DNA of 18,215 nt, taken from positions 1 through 18,215 of the forward strand of contig JAQZAY010000041.1 in NCBI GenBank assembly GCA_029239415.1, given 5' to 3'. Position numbers and translations under genes: made by a program. Below are positions 1 through 6,440 of this stretch, in pieces. Under the pieces are notes generated by a model, which had not been told where the DNA came from, did not search any database, and worked only from the letters and a program-made list of their open reading frames with translations. Numbering within the stretch: position 1 is the stretch's first letter; the number at the start of each line of letters is the position of its first letter. The stretch is from Pseudomonas sp. (GTDB lineage Bacteria; Pseudomonadota; Gammaproteobacteria; Pseudomonadales; Pseudomonadaceae).

Positions 1-442
1 CGACGAGCTGGAAACCGTCATCCTGTCGGTTGACCCAGAGCGCGAGCGCATCTCCCTGGGCATCAAGCAGCTGGAAGACGATCCGTTCTCCAACTTCGTT
101 GCTGTCAACGACAAGGGCGCTATCGTAAAAGGTACCGTCAAGGAAGTTGACGCCAAGGGCGCCATCATCACCCTGGCCGACGACATCGAAGCCACTCTGA
201 AAGCTTCCGAAATCAGCCGTGACCGCGTTGAAGACGCGCGTAACGTCCTGAAGGAAGGCGAAGAGATCGAAGCCAAGATCATCAGCGTCGACCGCAAGAG
301 CCGTGTCATCAGCCTGTCCATCAAGTCGAAGGACGATGCTGAAGAGCGCGAAGCCATCCAGAGCCTGAAAGACGCTCCGGAAGCTGCCGCCGACACCACC
401 ATGGCTGCGCTGCTGCGCCAGGCTATGGCCAAACAGAACTAA
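1..442 (+). CDS. rpsA: 30S ribosomal protein S1, 3' end (partial)
   Basis: This is the C-terminal part of ribosomal protein S1, which binds mRNA on the 30S subunit and helps initiate translation on structured or weakly Shine-Dalgarno-led messages. The reading frame is open from base 2 to the TAA at 440-442, giving 146 visible residues; the start lies outside the window. The end of one S1 (OB-fold) domain is seen first (residues [10 protein letters not shown]), followed by the last complete S1 repeat, from about [16 protein letters not shown] to [11 protein letters not shown] short helical tail ends in AMAKQN. This arrangement and ending match the final repeat and tail of gamma-proteobacterial S1. 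A strong intrinsic terminator follows 15 bases after the stop, so read-through into ihfB is probably limited. Confidence 0.96.
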   Translation, partial: DELETVILSVDPERERISLGIKQLEDDPFSNFVAVNDKGAIVKGTVKEVDAKGAIITLADDIEATLKASEISRDRVEDARNVLKEGEEIEAKIISVDRKSRVISLSIKSKDDAEEREAIQSLKDAPEAAADTTMAALLRQAMAKQN

Positions 443-456
443 GTTCTGATTGGAAG

Positions 457-484
457 AAAAAGGGCGACTTCGGTCGCCCTTTTT
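457..484 (+). terminator. Intrinsic terminator after rpsA
   Basis: A perfect stem (AGGGCGAC / GTCGCCCT) with a TTCG tetraloop spans 461-480. It is preceded by an A-run and followed by a T-run, so the whole element is symmetric from 457 to 484. A stable UUCG loop with a U-tract, 15 bases after the rpsA stop, is a textbook rho-independent terminator. The A-run on the other flank means it could also work in reverse. Confidence 0.93.
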
Positions 485-575
485 CATGCCTGCGATTCAG
501 CCCGGTCCCTTGCCTGTCATGTCCGCAGCTTAAGATCCACTTCGCCGGGAAAGCCGCAACTTCAATACCCGTCAT

Positions 576-594
576 CTTGAATATTTCAATCAAG
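576..594. promoter_or_regulatory. Nested inverted repeat upstream of ihfB, possible operator
   Basis: TTGAA-TAT-TTCAA (577-589) is a perfect 5-3-5 inverted repeat, and CTTGA (576-580) also pairs with TCAAG (590-594). It lies about 90 bases before ihfB in an AT-rich patch of the 238-base gap. ihfB is autoregulated in E. coli, so a protein site here is plausible. The repeat does not match the IHF consensus WATCAANNNNTTR, so the binder, if any, is unknown. Confidence 0.3.
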
Positions 595-607
595 TCAAGA
601 CTCACTC

Positions 608-636
608 TGTTCAAATCCCCCCGAGCGTGCTACAAA
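608..636 (+). promoter_or_regulatory. Candidate extended -10 promoter for ihfB
   Basis: TGC-TACAAA at 628-636 resembles an extended -10 box (TGN-TATAAT, 4 of 6 matches in the hexamer). The hexamer TGTTCA at 608-613 would be a poor -35 with a 17-base spacer. This would give a leader of about 40 bases before the ihfB start at 681. It is the best promoter-like sequence in the gap after the rpsA terminator. Confidence 0.3.
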
Positions 637-680
637 CAATCAGAGCAATGATCTAGCTGCTTGATAAAGAAGGGAAAAAT

Positions 681-980
681 ATGACGAAGTCGGAGCTGAT
701 CGAACGTATTGTCACCCATCAAGGGCTTCTCTCGTCCAAGGACGTCGAGCTGGCCATCAAGACCATGCTTGAACAGATGTCGCAATGCCTCGCCACTGGC
801 GATCGCATCGAGATCCGTGGTTTCGGCAGCTTTTCCCTGCACTACCGTGCCCCTCGCGTAGGGCGCAACCCAAAGACCGGTCAGTCCGTCAGCCTCGACG
901 GCAAGTTCGTGCCGCACTTCAAGCCAGGCAAGGAACTGCGCGACCGGGTCAACGAAGAAGATGAACACGAAGTTACCTGA
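681..980 (+). CDS. ihfB: Integration host factor subunit beta
   Basis: This is the beta subunit of IHF, the nucleoid-associated heterodimer (with IhfA) that bends DNA sharply and assists sigma-54 promoters, recombination and replication. The protein has 99 residues, the usual family length. The N-terminal helical dimerisation region ([10 protein letters not shown]) is followed by the signature GFGSF (47-51) and the beta-arm with RNPKTG (62-67). Pro64 there is the residue that intercalates into DNA in this family. The C-terminal helix carries the conserved [12 protein letters not shown] (80-91). An AAGAAGGG Shine-Dalgarno sequence lies just upstream of the ATG. Position directly after rpsA is conserved in gamma-proteobacteria. 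The LapA-domain gene starts 17 bases after the stop and is probably co-transcribed. Confidence 0.97.
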   Translation: MTKSELIERIVTHQGLLSSKDVELAIKTMLEQMSQCLATGDRIEIRGFGSFSLHYRAPRVGRNPKTGQSVSLDGKFVPHFKPGKELRDRVNEEDEHEVT

Positions 981-997
981 ACACGGGGGAACGTCCC

Positions 998-1240
998 ATG
1001 CGTCACCTTAAGCGCGTCCTCGTGGCGTTGTTCGTACTCGCGCTCGCGGCACTGGTGCTGTTCTTCGTGCTCGAGAACCAGCAGGCCGTCGGCCTCGTCA
1101 TGTTCGGCTGGACGGCCCCCGTGGTGCCCGTCGCGGTGCCGGTCGTCGCTGCGCTGCTGATCGGGCTGGCGATCGGCCCGCTGCTAGGCGCCTACGCCGT
1201 ACTGCGCAACAGGCGTCGGATGCGAAGCCGCACCGCGTAG
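998..1240 (+). CDS. LapA-domain (DUF1049) inner-membrane protein
   Basis: This small inner-membrane protein has 80 residues and two predicted transmembrane helices, at about 6-25 and 43-68. ENQQAV follows the first helix (26-31), a motif typical of the lipopolysaccharide assembly protein A domain. The C-terminus is strongly basic (RNRRRMRSR) and should face the cytoplasm. In E. coli, LapA (YciS) works with LapB (YciM), which controls LpxC turnover and hence LPS synthesis. No lapB-like tetratricopeptide gene follows here, so the role is inferred from the domain only. A GGGGGA Shine-Dalgarno-like stretch precedes the ATG. The gene follows ihfB closely and probably shares its transcript. Confidence 0.85.
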   Translation: MRHLKRVLVALFVLALAALVLFFVLENQQAVGLVMFGWTAPVVPVAVPVVAALLIGLAIGPLLGAYAVLRNRRRMRSRTA

Positions 1241-1284
1241 CACTTGGGTTGCAGTCCGGAGTAGTGCCAGGGTATCGGCAAGCC

Positions 1285-1878
1285 TTACAGGGTGAAGTCG
1301 CCTTCAGCCGCCAGCTCGCTCAGCGGGCGGCGCGTGCTGGGCACCTCGCGGGCCTGCAGGCCTTCTGCCAGGCTGGCCTTGTCGCCCAGCTTGCCGATCG
1401 CGATCATCGCGTGCAGTGCGTACCCTTCGGGAATCTTCAATGCCTGGCGCGCCAGGGCCTGGTCGAAACCGGCCATGCCGTGGGTGTGCCAGCCGCTCAG
1501 GCTTGCCTGCAACGCCAGGTGGCCCCAGGCCGACCCAGTGTCGAAGGTGTGCCACAGCGCTGGAGATTCTTCGCTGGCGCCAGGGGCAGTGAAGGTGGTC
1601 TTGGACATGATCAGTACCAGCGCCGAGGCCTGCTGGGCCCAGCTGCGGTTGAACGGGTTGAGCAATTCCAGGTAGCGCTCCCAGTTCGGCGTATCGCGAC
1701 GGGCATAGAGAAAGCGCCATGGCTGGGAGTTGTAGGCCGAGGGCGCCCAGCGCGCAGCTTCGAGGAAGCCAAGCAGCGTTTCCTGGCTGATCGGCTCGGC
1801 GCTGAAGGCACGAGGCGACCAGCGGTTGATGAACTGTTCGTGGATGGCGTATGCGGCAACGCGCGGATTGGCGCTCAT
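1285..1878 (-). CDS. Nitroreductase family protein (FMN-dependent oxidoreductase)
   Basis: This 197-residue protein belongs to the nitroreductase family, whose members are cytoplasmic FMN-binding homodimers using NAD(P)H to reduce nitro compounds, quinones or similar acceptors. Flavin-phosphate contacts are seen in the N-terminal RWSPRAF (19-25) and in PSAYNSQPW (46-54). WGHLALQASLSGW in the middle matches the family's helix leading to the second FMN site. Its length is typical of a minimal single-domain member. The ATG is preceded by AGGAGC at good spacing. The gene is divergent from the UPF0260 gene and converges on the LapA-domain gene with 44 bases between stops. The true substrate cannot be told from sequence. 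Confidence 0.9.
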   Translation of the reverse strand: MSANPRVAAYAIHEQFINRWSPRAFSAEPISQETLLGFLEAARWAPSAYNSQPWRFLYARRDTPNWERYLELLNPFNRSWAQQASALVLIMSKTTFTAPGASEESPALWHTFDTGSAWGHLALQASLSGWHTHGMAGFDQALARQALKIPEGYALHAMIAIGKLGDKASLAEGLQAREVPSTRRPLSELAAEGDFTL

Positions 1879-1924
1879 GTCTGCTCCTGCATAGGGAAGG
1901 GAAGGATCGCGGCCTACGCTACTG

Positions 1925-1943
1925 TGTCAGGCCGGCACTGACA
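1925..1943. promoter_or_regulatory. Perfect inverted repeat TGTCAG-N7-CTGACA in divergent spacer
   Basis: TGTCAG (1925-1930) and CTGACA (1938-1943) form a perfect 6-7-6 inverted repeat in the 148-base spacer between the divergent nitroreductase and UPF0260 genes. The position suits an operator shared by both promoters. Each arm also reads as CTGACA, close to a -35 hexamer, but no good -10 is found at the right distance. The function is inferred from symmetry and place only. Confidence 0.35.
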
Positions 1944-2026
1944 AGCGGCCTGGTATTGGGCGCAGACAGGGCCTAGACTGGCGCCGCCACGCCCAGGCGT
2001 ACCGATTCGTACAGGAACACCGCTTG

Positions 2027-2476
2027 ATGATTGCCGACCCTACGCCCTTCTGGAAGCACAAGACCCTCGAACAACTCACCCCGCACGAGTGGGAGTCGCT
2101 GTGCGATGGCTGTGGCTTGTGCTGCCTGCAGAAGCTCGAGGATGAAGATGACAACAGCGTCTATTACACGCGCATTGCCTGCAAGCTGCTGGACCTGACC
2201 AGCTGCCAATGCAGTGATTACCCAGGACGCTTCAAGCAGGTGCCCGACTGCATTCAGCTTACGCCGGGCAAGGCCGACCAATTCAGATGGCTGCCGGCTA
2301 CTTGCGGTTATCGCCTGGTCAGCGAGGGGCAGGACCTGCCGAGCTGGCATCACCTGGTGTGCGGTGATCGCCAGCAGGTGCACGAGCAGCGCATCTCCCG
2401 GTCCGGGCGCATGCTCAGTGAGCACGAGGTGGCCGAGGACGACTGGGAAGACCATTTGATCTTCCGCGCCGGTTGA
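2027..2476 (+). CDS. UPF0260 (YcgN) family cysteine-cluster protein
   Basis: This is a 149-residue member of the YcgN/UPF0260 family, proteins of unknown function that carry a CxxCxxxCxxC-type cysteine cluster. Ten cysteines are visible. C26, C29, C32 and C33 lie in LCDGCGLCC, followed by C52, C60, C62, C75, C93 and C112. The spacing suggests a bound metal or iron-sulfur cluster, but this is inference. The ATG at 2027 is chosen over the adjacent TTG at 2024 because AGGA at 2013-2016 is a usable Shine-Dalgarno for it and family proteins begin with a short tail before FWK. The gene converges on the DUF2892 gene with only 22 bases between stops. Confidence 0.9.
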   Translation: MIADPTPFWKHKTLEQLTPHEWESLCDGCGLCCLQKLEDEDDNSVYYTRIACKLLDLTSCQCSDYPGRFKQVPDCIQLTPGKADQFRWLPATCGYRLVSEGQDLPSWHHLVCGDRQQVHEQRISRSGRMLSEHEVAEDDWEDHLIFRAG

Positions 2477-2498
2477 GTCGCCCCGGCTGCACTGGATG

Positions 2499-2861
2499 CT
2501 AGAGCTTTGGCGTGCTGAGCGAAGTGTTGCCGGTAACCGTGGCGGTCTGGGTCGCGGCGTCGGCATTGGCCTTGAGCAAGGCCAGGTCGGCCGCGCTGCG
2601 CTCGACATCGCCACGAAGGCTGTCAAGCTCGCTGCGGTGACGTTGCAACCACGACTTGGCCGCGCATTGGCCGCGTACGCCGCGCACCAGCGCCAGGCCG
2701 CCGACCACTGCCTGCAGGATCCCCACGACGCCGCCGCGGCGCACGCCCTTGGCGAGCATCAACGCGCCACCGGCAAGGGAGCCCGCGCGTTCCAGGCCAT
2801 GCACATTATGTTCGCTCGAAGGCGTCGAGTGATTGGAGATAAGCGTGGGTTTCTCAAACAT
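2499..2861 (-). CDS. DUF2892 / YgaP-like small membrane protein
   Basis: This 120-residue protein has a central glycine-rich hydrophobic region (about 29-62, including GSLAGGALML and GILQAVVGGLALV). It resembles the YgaP-like/DUF2892 membrane domain, usually two short helices joined by a basic turn (KGVRRGG). The N-terminus is polar, and the C-terminal half is a hydrophilic helix with heptad-like leucines (SELDSLRGDVERSAADLALL) that may form a coiled coil. The function is unknown. GGAGAA is well placed before the ATG. It lies 66 bases downstream of the RNA methyltransferase gene on the same strand and could be the last gene of that group. Confidence 0.75.
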   Translation of the reverse strand: MFEKPTLISNHSTPSSEHNVHGLERAGSLAGGALMLAKGVRRGGVVGILQAVVGGLALVRGVRGQCAAKSWLQRHRSELDSLRGDVERSAADLALLKANADAATQTATVTGNTSLSTPKL

Positions 2862-2927
2862 GATGATTCTCCGGTAAGGGCGATGGTTATCAGCAGACTG
2901 GCGCCCTAGCCCAAGTGTTCATTCCAC

Positions 2928-3398
2928 TTACTTGAATTTCGGCCCGGAGCGCGTATTGAGGCCTTTGGCCAGGCGATCGTAGAGCACCACGTTGACCGTG
3001 GCGGCAAGGTTCATGCAGCCCTGGGTCGGGATATAGATGGTCTCTTCGCACCAGGCGCGAACGTCGGCATCGAGCGAGCCGTCTTCAGGGCCGAAGATAT
3101 AGATGGCGCGGTCAGGGTGGGTGTATTCGGGCAGCGGCCGGGCACCGTCGACCAGCTCGACGGCGACCGGCGTGCAACCCAGGGGGATGATCCGCTGCAG
3201 GTCATCGATCCCGATCAGCGGGATATCGTAGTGCACGCGCTTGGTGTCGGTGACAAAGTCGCGGGCCCGCTCGTAGCGCTTGCCGGTGTAGAACACCGAG
3301 TTGACGCCGTAGCAGCCCGCCGCGCGCATGACCGAACCGACGTTCTCGGCCGACTTGGGGTTGGACAGACCAATGCAGCTATAGCGTTTGTTCGCCAC
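2928..3398 (-). CDS. SPOUT/TrmH-family RNA 2'-O-methyltransferase
   Basis: The product should transfer a methyl group from S-adenosylmethionine to a 2'-hydroxyl in tRNA or rRNA. At 156 residues it is a minimal SPOUT protein, consisting of the knotted catalytic domain with no extra RNA-binding domain. The three family motifs are visible: NVGSVMRAA (19-27, with the conserved Asn and Arg), FGPEDGSL (102-109) and GCMNLAATVNVVLYDR (127-142), which makes the trefoil knot and cofactor pocket. The start is a GTG, supported by a GAAGG about 10 bases upstream. It lies 48 bases after the yajD-like gene, and a perfect TATAAT in that gap suggests its own promoter. The target nucleotide cannot be assigned. 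Confidence 0.9.
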   Translation of the reverse strand: MANKRYSCIGLSNPKSAENVGSVMRAAGCYGVNSVFYTGKRYERARDFVTDTKRVHYDIPLIGIDDLQRIIPLGCTPVAVELVDGARPLPEYTHPDRAIYIFGPEDGSLDADVRAWCEETIYIPTQGCMNLAATVNVVLYDRLAKGLNTRSGPKFK

Positions 3399-3415
3399 GT
3401 TCGATGCGCCTTCGC

Positions 3416-3435
3416 AAAAAAAGAACGTGATTATA
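3416..3435 (-). promoter_or_regulatory. Perfect -10 box and T-run before the RNA methyltransferase gene
   Basis: Read on the minus strand, TATAAT occupies 3435-3430 and is followed by seven bases and then a run of seven T (3422-3416). The start site would fall at or just before the T-run. No convincing -35 lies 16-18 bases upstream (AAAAAG is there). The GTG start is about 18 bases further on, so the leader would be very short. Confidence 0.4.
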
Positions 3436-3446
3436 CGCCAATCGGC

Positions 3447-3818
3447 TCAATCCTTTTTCAGCAGCCCCGCCAGCCCCGCGAATGGGTTGTGGGTCGCCTT
3501 GGCGATGCTGGGCGTGCTCAGCGAGCCTTCGCTGAAGTACTGCTGGTCGGTGTAGCGCGAGTGTTCGTTGTCGTGGCAGTACAGGCACAGCAGCTCCCAG
3601 TTGGAACCGTCCTGCGGATTGTTGTCGTGATTGTGGTCGCGATGATGCACCGTCAGTTCGCTCAGGCGCTTGCCGGCGAACTCCCGGGCGCAGCGGCCGC
3701 ACACGTGCGGGTACATCTTCAGGGCCTTGTCGCGATAGCCCATTTCCTTGTCGCGCTTGGCATCGGCGAGGATGCGGTCGAGGCGGGCGGTAGCGGCGGC
3801 GTTGGAGGCCGAACTCAT
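3447..3818 (-). CDS. YajD family HNH nuclease
   Basis: This is a 123-residue HNH-endonuclease-fold protein like E. coli YajD, whose biological target is not known. Two zinc-knuckle cysteine pairs are visible, C40-x2-C43 (VCGRC) and C78-x2-C81 (CLYC). They bracket the HNH core HHRDHNHDNN (58-67), with Asn73 and the histidines at 82 and 86. The N-terminal 30 residues are helical and charged. The ATG is preceded by AAGG about 10 bases upstream. It is the first gene of a minus-strand group with the RNA methyltransferase 48 bases downstream. It is divergent from the proline-rich protein gene. The motif set is complete, so the nuclease is probably active. Confidence 0.9.
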   Translation of the reverse strand: MSSASNAAATARLDRILADAKRDKEMGYRDKALKMYPHVCGRCAREFAGKRLSELTVHHRDHNHDNNPQDGSNWELLCLYCHDNEHSRYTDQQYFSEGSLSTPSIAKATHNPFAGLAGLLKKD

Positions 3819-3951
3819 GGGGAATTACCTTTTTCTGGTCTGGCTGATGACGGTTATGACGTTGAGTCTAGCGCGCCGTGGTGCACGTCGAACAGGCAAA
3901 AGCGCGCGGTTGCGGGTAGTCTGTGCAGACGTATCCGACAGGAGGCCGCGC

Positions 3952-4230
3952 ATGCCCCTAGCGATTCTCGTCGCGCTGCTGCTGGCCGGGCTGCAACCGG
4001 CGCACTCAGCCGAACTGCAGCCGCGCAGCATTGGTCCCGTGCCCGGGGCGCCCGGCACGGCCACGCCGACGCCCTATCCGCAGATCACCCCTGGCACACC
4101 GCCACGGACCGGTGACAGCAAGCCCGGGGCACCATTGCTGCCGCCAATCCCCGTGCCCGGCCCACCGCGCGACCAGCCCTTGCCGGGGCTGCAGCACGAG
4201 CAGCCCAAGCCAAGGCCGAAGCCGCAGTAG
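3952..4230 (+). CDS. Small exported proline-rich protein
   Basis: I do not recognise a named family. The 92-residue product starts with a hydrophobic stretch (PLAILVALLLAGLQ) ending in AHSA at about residue 20, which looks like a Sec signal peptide with an A-x-A-like cleavage site. The mature part of about 72 residues contains 24 prolines, with runs such as PLLPPIPVPGPP, and a basic end, KPRPKPQ. It should be extended or polyproline-II rather than folded. There is no lipobox cysteine, so it is probably periplasmic. The ATG at 3952 is chosen because a perfect AGGAGG (3940-3945) lies six bases before it. In-frame upstream starts overlap yajD and lack such a site. The gene is divergent from yajD. 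Confidence 0.75.
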   Translation: MPLAILVALLLAGLQPAHSAELQPRSIGPVPGAPGTATPTPYPQITPGTPPRTGDSKPGAPLLPPIPVPGPPRDQPLPGLQHEQPKPRPKPQ

Positions 4231-4246
4231 GAGCGGCTTGCCCGTG
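4228..4246 (+). repeat. Single REP-like unit overlapping a stop codon
   Basis: TAGGAGCGGCTTGCCCG begins at the TAG stop of the proline-rich gene. It matches the type of sequence (GGAGCNGGCTTGCC) scattered through P. putida-group intergenic regions. The same core occurs twice, inverted, at 17053-17105. Only one arm is present here, so it is a remnant or single unit. It cannot be confirmed without a genome-wide count. Confidence 0.45.
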
Positions 4247-4283
4247 GTCAGGGGAAAGCTCGATTGCGCCAGTTGCGGTGGCT

Positions 4284-6335
4284 TCAGAGCACCTCCAGCT
4301 CGTTGAACACGAATGCGTATTCCAATGCCACGTCGCGCAGGCCCTGGTACCGCCCGCTCATGCCGCCATGCCCGGCGCCCATCTCGGTCTTGAGCAGCAG
4401 CAGGTTGTCGTCGGTCTTGCGCGTACGCAACCGCGCCACCCACTTGGCCGCTTCCCAGTACTGCACGCGGCTGTCGTTATAGCCCGCGACCACCAGTATC
4501 GGCGGATAGGCCTGCGCCTTGACGTTCTCGTAGGGGGCATAGGCCTTGATGCGCTGGTAGACCTCGGGCTCCTGCGGGTTACCCCATTCGTCATACTCGG
4601 TGACGGTAAGCGGCAATTCAGGGTCGAGCATGGTGTTGAGCACATCGACGAACGGCACTTCGGCGATCGCCGCGCCGAACAGCTCCGGGCGCTGGTTGAG
4701 CACGGCGCCGATCAACAGGCCGCCGGCGCTGCCGCCACTGATGGCCAGGCGATCGGCGGTGGTGATGCCCTCGGCGATCAGGTGCTCGGCGCAGGCGATG
4801 AAGTCATCGAAGGTGTTCTGCTTGTGCTCCTGCTTGCCGGCGCGGTACCAGGCCTCGCCCAACTCGCCACCCCCGCGCACATGGGCGATGGCAAAGCCCA
4901 CGCCGCGCTCGAGCAGGCTCAGCCGGGCATGCGAGAACCACGGGTCGAGGCTCTCGCCATAGGCACCGTAGCCGTAGAGGTACAGCGGGACCGGGCGATC
5001 CAGGTCGCCGCGTCGGCGTACCAGGCTGATCGGCACCTGGGTGCCGTCACCCGCGGTCGCCCACACACGCTGGCTGACGTAGTCGTCGGCATCGAAGGCA
5101 CCCAGGACCGGGGTCTGCTTGAGCACTTGCTGGGCGCCGCTGGGCAGGTCCAGCTGGCGTACCTGTGCGGGGCGGTTCAGCGATTCGTAGCGCAGGCGGA
5201 TGCGCGTGCTGGAAAACTCCAGGCTGTCCTGCACGTAGAGGCTGTACGCCGCGTCCGGCAGTTCCACGCGGTAGGCGGGCAGCCCTTGGGGACGCACCTC
5301 GATGATCGGCAGGCCGCCCTCGCGCAGGCTCAGGCTCAGGGCGCTGGCGTTCAGGCTCAGGCCTTCGAGCATCACCGTGTCGCTGTGCGGGACCAGCACC
5401 TGCCATTGCTCGCGGGTGGGCACCTGGTCGGCCGGGGCATGGAACAGCGCGAAGTTGATGCCGTCCTGGTTGCTGCGGATGAACCAGCGCCACTGGCCGT
5501 CGAGCTGGCCATGGTCGGCGAAGTACTCGTGGCCCTCGACGCGGGGCGCCAGGCATGTGAAGGCGGCCTCTGGGGTCTGGGCATCCAGTACCCAGGCTTC
5601 GCTGGTGGTCTTGCTGTTGAGCAGCAGCACCAACTGGCGCTCGGAGCTGGCGCGGTAGCAGTGCAGGAAGAACCGTCCGTCGCGCTCCTCGAATACCTGG
5701 TCGGCACCGTCCTGGCCCAGCCGGTGACGCATCAGGCGCCAAGGGCGATGGGTGTCGTCGAGCTCGGCGAAGAACAGCGTCTGGCTGTCGTTGGCCCAGG
5801 TCATGCTGCCGTCGCAGTCCTCGAACGGCAGTTCGGTGACAGCGTCGTTGGCCAGGTCCTTGACGTAGAGGGTATAGACCTCGTCGCCGGTGGTATCGAG
5901 GCTGTAGGCGAGCAGGCGGTGGTCCTGGCTGATGCTGAAGGTGCCGAGCGAAAGGAAACCCTGGTTGGCCAGGGCGTTGGGGTCGAGCAGCAGTTGCTCG
6001 TATGCCGGGTCGACGACGAGGGAGTCGTCGGCCGGGCGCGGGCAGCGGTAGTGGCGAGGGTACTCGTCGCCTGCCGTGGTGCGGGTGTAGTACAGCCATG
6101 GGCCCCACGGCGAGGGCAGCGACAGGTCGGTCTCGAGGATGCGCCCCTTGATCTCCTGGAACAGCTGCTCGCGCAGCGGCGCCTGGTCGGCCAGCAGGGT
6201 CTCCTGGTAGGTGTTTTCCGCCTGCAGGTAGGCCAGTACCTCAGGTGTGTCACGGGCTTGCAACCAGGCATAGGGGTCGGCGCCCTGGTCCTGGCGGGCG
6301 ATCGGAGCACGGGAAGCGGTGATATCGACTGGCAT
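4284..6335 (-). CDS. ptrB: Oligopeptidase B (S9A family serine peptidase)
   Basis: This cytoplasmic prolyl-oligopeptidase-family enzyme cleaves short peptides after Arg or Lys. The protein has 683 residues, almost the length of E. coli oligopeptidase B (686). An N-terminal beta-propeller (about 1-400) is followed by an alpha/beta-hydrolase domain. The catalytic triad is visible as Ser536 in GGSAGG, Asp621 in GYNDSRV and His656 in GAGHGG, at spacings equal to the E. coli triad (532, 617, 652). RGGGELG and EYDEWGNPQ are family signatures near the substrate-binding acidic residues. The ATG at 6335 is chosen over an in-frame TTG at 6395 because family proteins start near DPYAWLQ. The gene is monocistronic, divergent from the membrane-protein gene at 6441. 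Confidence 0.94.
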   Translation of the reverse strand: MPVDITASRAPIARQDQGADPYAWLQARDTPEVLAYLQAENTYQETLLADQAPLREQLFQEIKGRILETDLSLPSPWGPWLYYTRTTAGDEYPRHYRCPRPADDSLVVDPAYEQLLLDPNALANQGFLSLGTFSISQDHRLLAYSLDTTGDEVYTLYVKDLANDAVTELPFEDCDGSMTWANDSQTLFFAELDDTHRPWRLMRHRLGQDGADQVFEERDGRFFLHCYRASSERQLVLLLNSKTTSEAWVLDAQTPEAAFTCLAPRVEGHEYFADHGQLDGQWRWFIRSNQDGINFALFHAPADQVPTREQWQVLVPHSDTVMLEGLSLNASALSLSLREGGLPIIEVRPQGLPAYRVELPDAAYSLYVQDSLEFSSTRIRLRYESLNRPAQVRQLDLPSGAQQVLKQTPVLGAFDADDYVSQRVWATAGDGTQVPISLVRRRGDLDRPVPLYLYGYGAYGESLDPWFSHARLSLLERGVGFAIAHVRGGGELGEAWYRAGKQEHKQNTFDDFIACAEHLIAEGITTADRLAISGGSAGGLLIGAVLNQRPELFGAAIAEVPFVDVLNTMLDPELPLTVTEYDEWGNPQEPEVYQRIKAYAPYENVKAQAYPPILVVAGYNDSRVQYWEAAKWVARLRTRKTDDNLLLLKTEMGAGHGGMSGRYQGLRDVALEYAFVFNELEVL

Positions 6336-6362
6336 GCGGGGGTCTCTTGGCTGGAATGGCCG

Positions 6363-6388
6363 CACAGGCTTTGATAGGAGCGCCTGTG
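6363..6388. repeat. Short hairpin in divergent spacer
   Basis: CACAGGC (6363-6369) and GCCTGTG (6382-6388) form a perfect 7-base inverted repeat with a 12-base loop. It lies in the 105-base spacer between the divergent oligopeptidase B gene and the membrane-protein gene. In the minus-strand message it would be in the 5' leader, about 27 bases before the oligopeptidase ATG, so an effect on that mRNA or a protein site are both possible. Confidence 0.3.
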
Positions 6389-6440
6389 TGCGCAAAAGTG
6401 TTTATCATAGGCGTCTCTTTGCCTGGCTTGCACGAACACC

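Noticed and set aside
443..680. A small RNA or tRNA gene in the rpsA-ihfB gap
   Set aside because: Beyond the rpsA terminator and the short palindrome there is no cloverleaf, no second terminator before ihfB and no promoter for an independent transcript. The 63-codon minus-strand frame here has no ribosome binding site and includes the terminator.
1276..1284. CGGCAAGCC as another REP unit
   Set aside because: Only nine bases match the REP-like core in reverse, with no GGAGC flank and no partner arm.
4278..6374. Long plus-strand reading frame (about 700 codons) opposite oligopeptidase B
   Set aside because: It is a shadow frame. High-GC DNA with a GC-rich third codon position keeps the antisense frame open; the product is a low-complexity Ala/Gly/Val/Gln/His string with no motif, whereas the minus strand has a full catalytic triad.
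6336..6395. Longer oligopeptidase B N-terminus from a TTG start
   Set aside because: It adds 20 Arg/Pro-rich residues not expected in this cytoplasmic family. The ATG at 6335 gives the family length.
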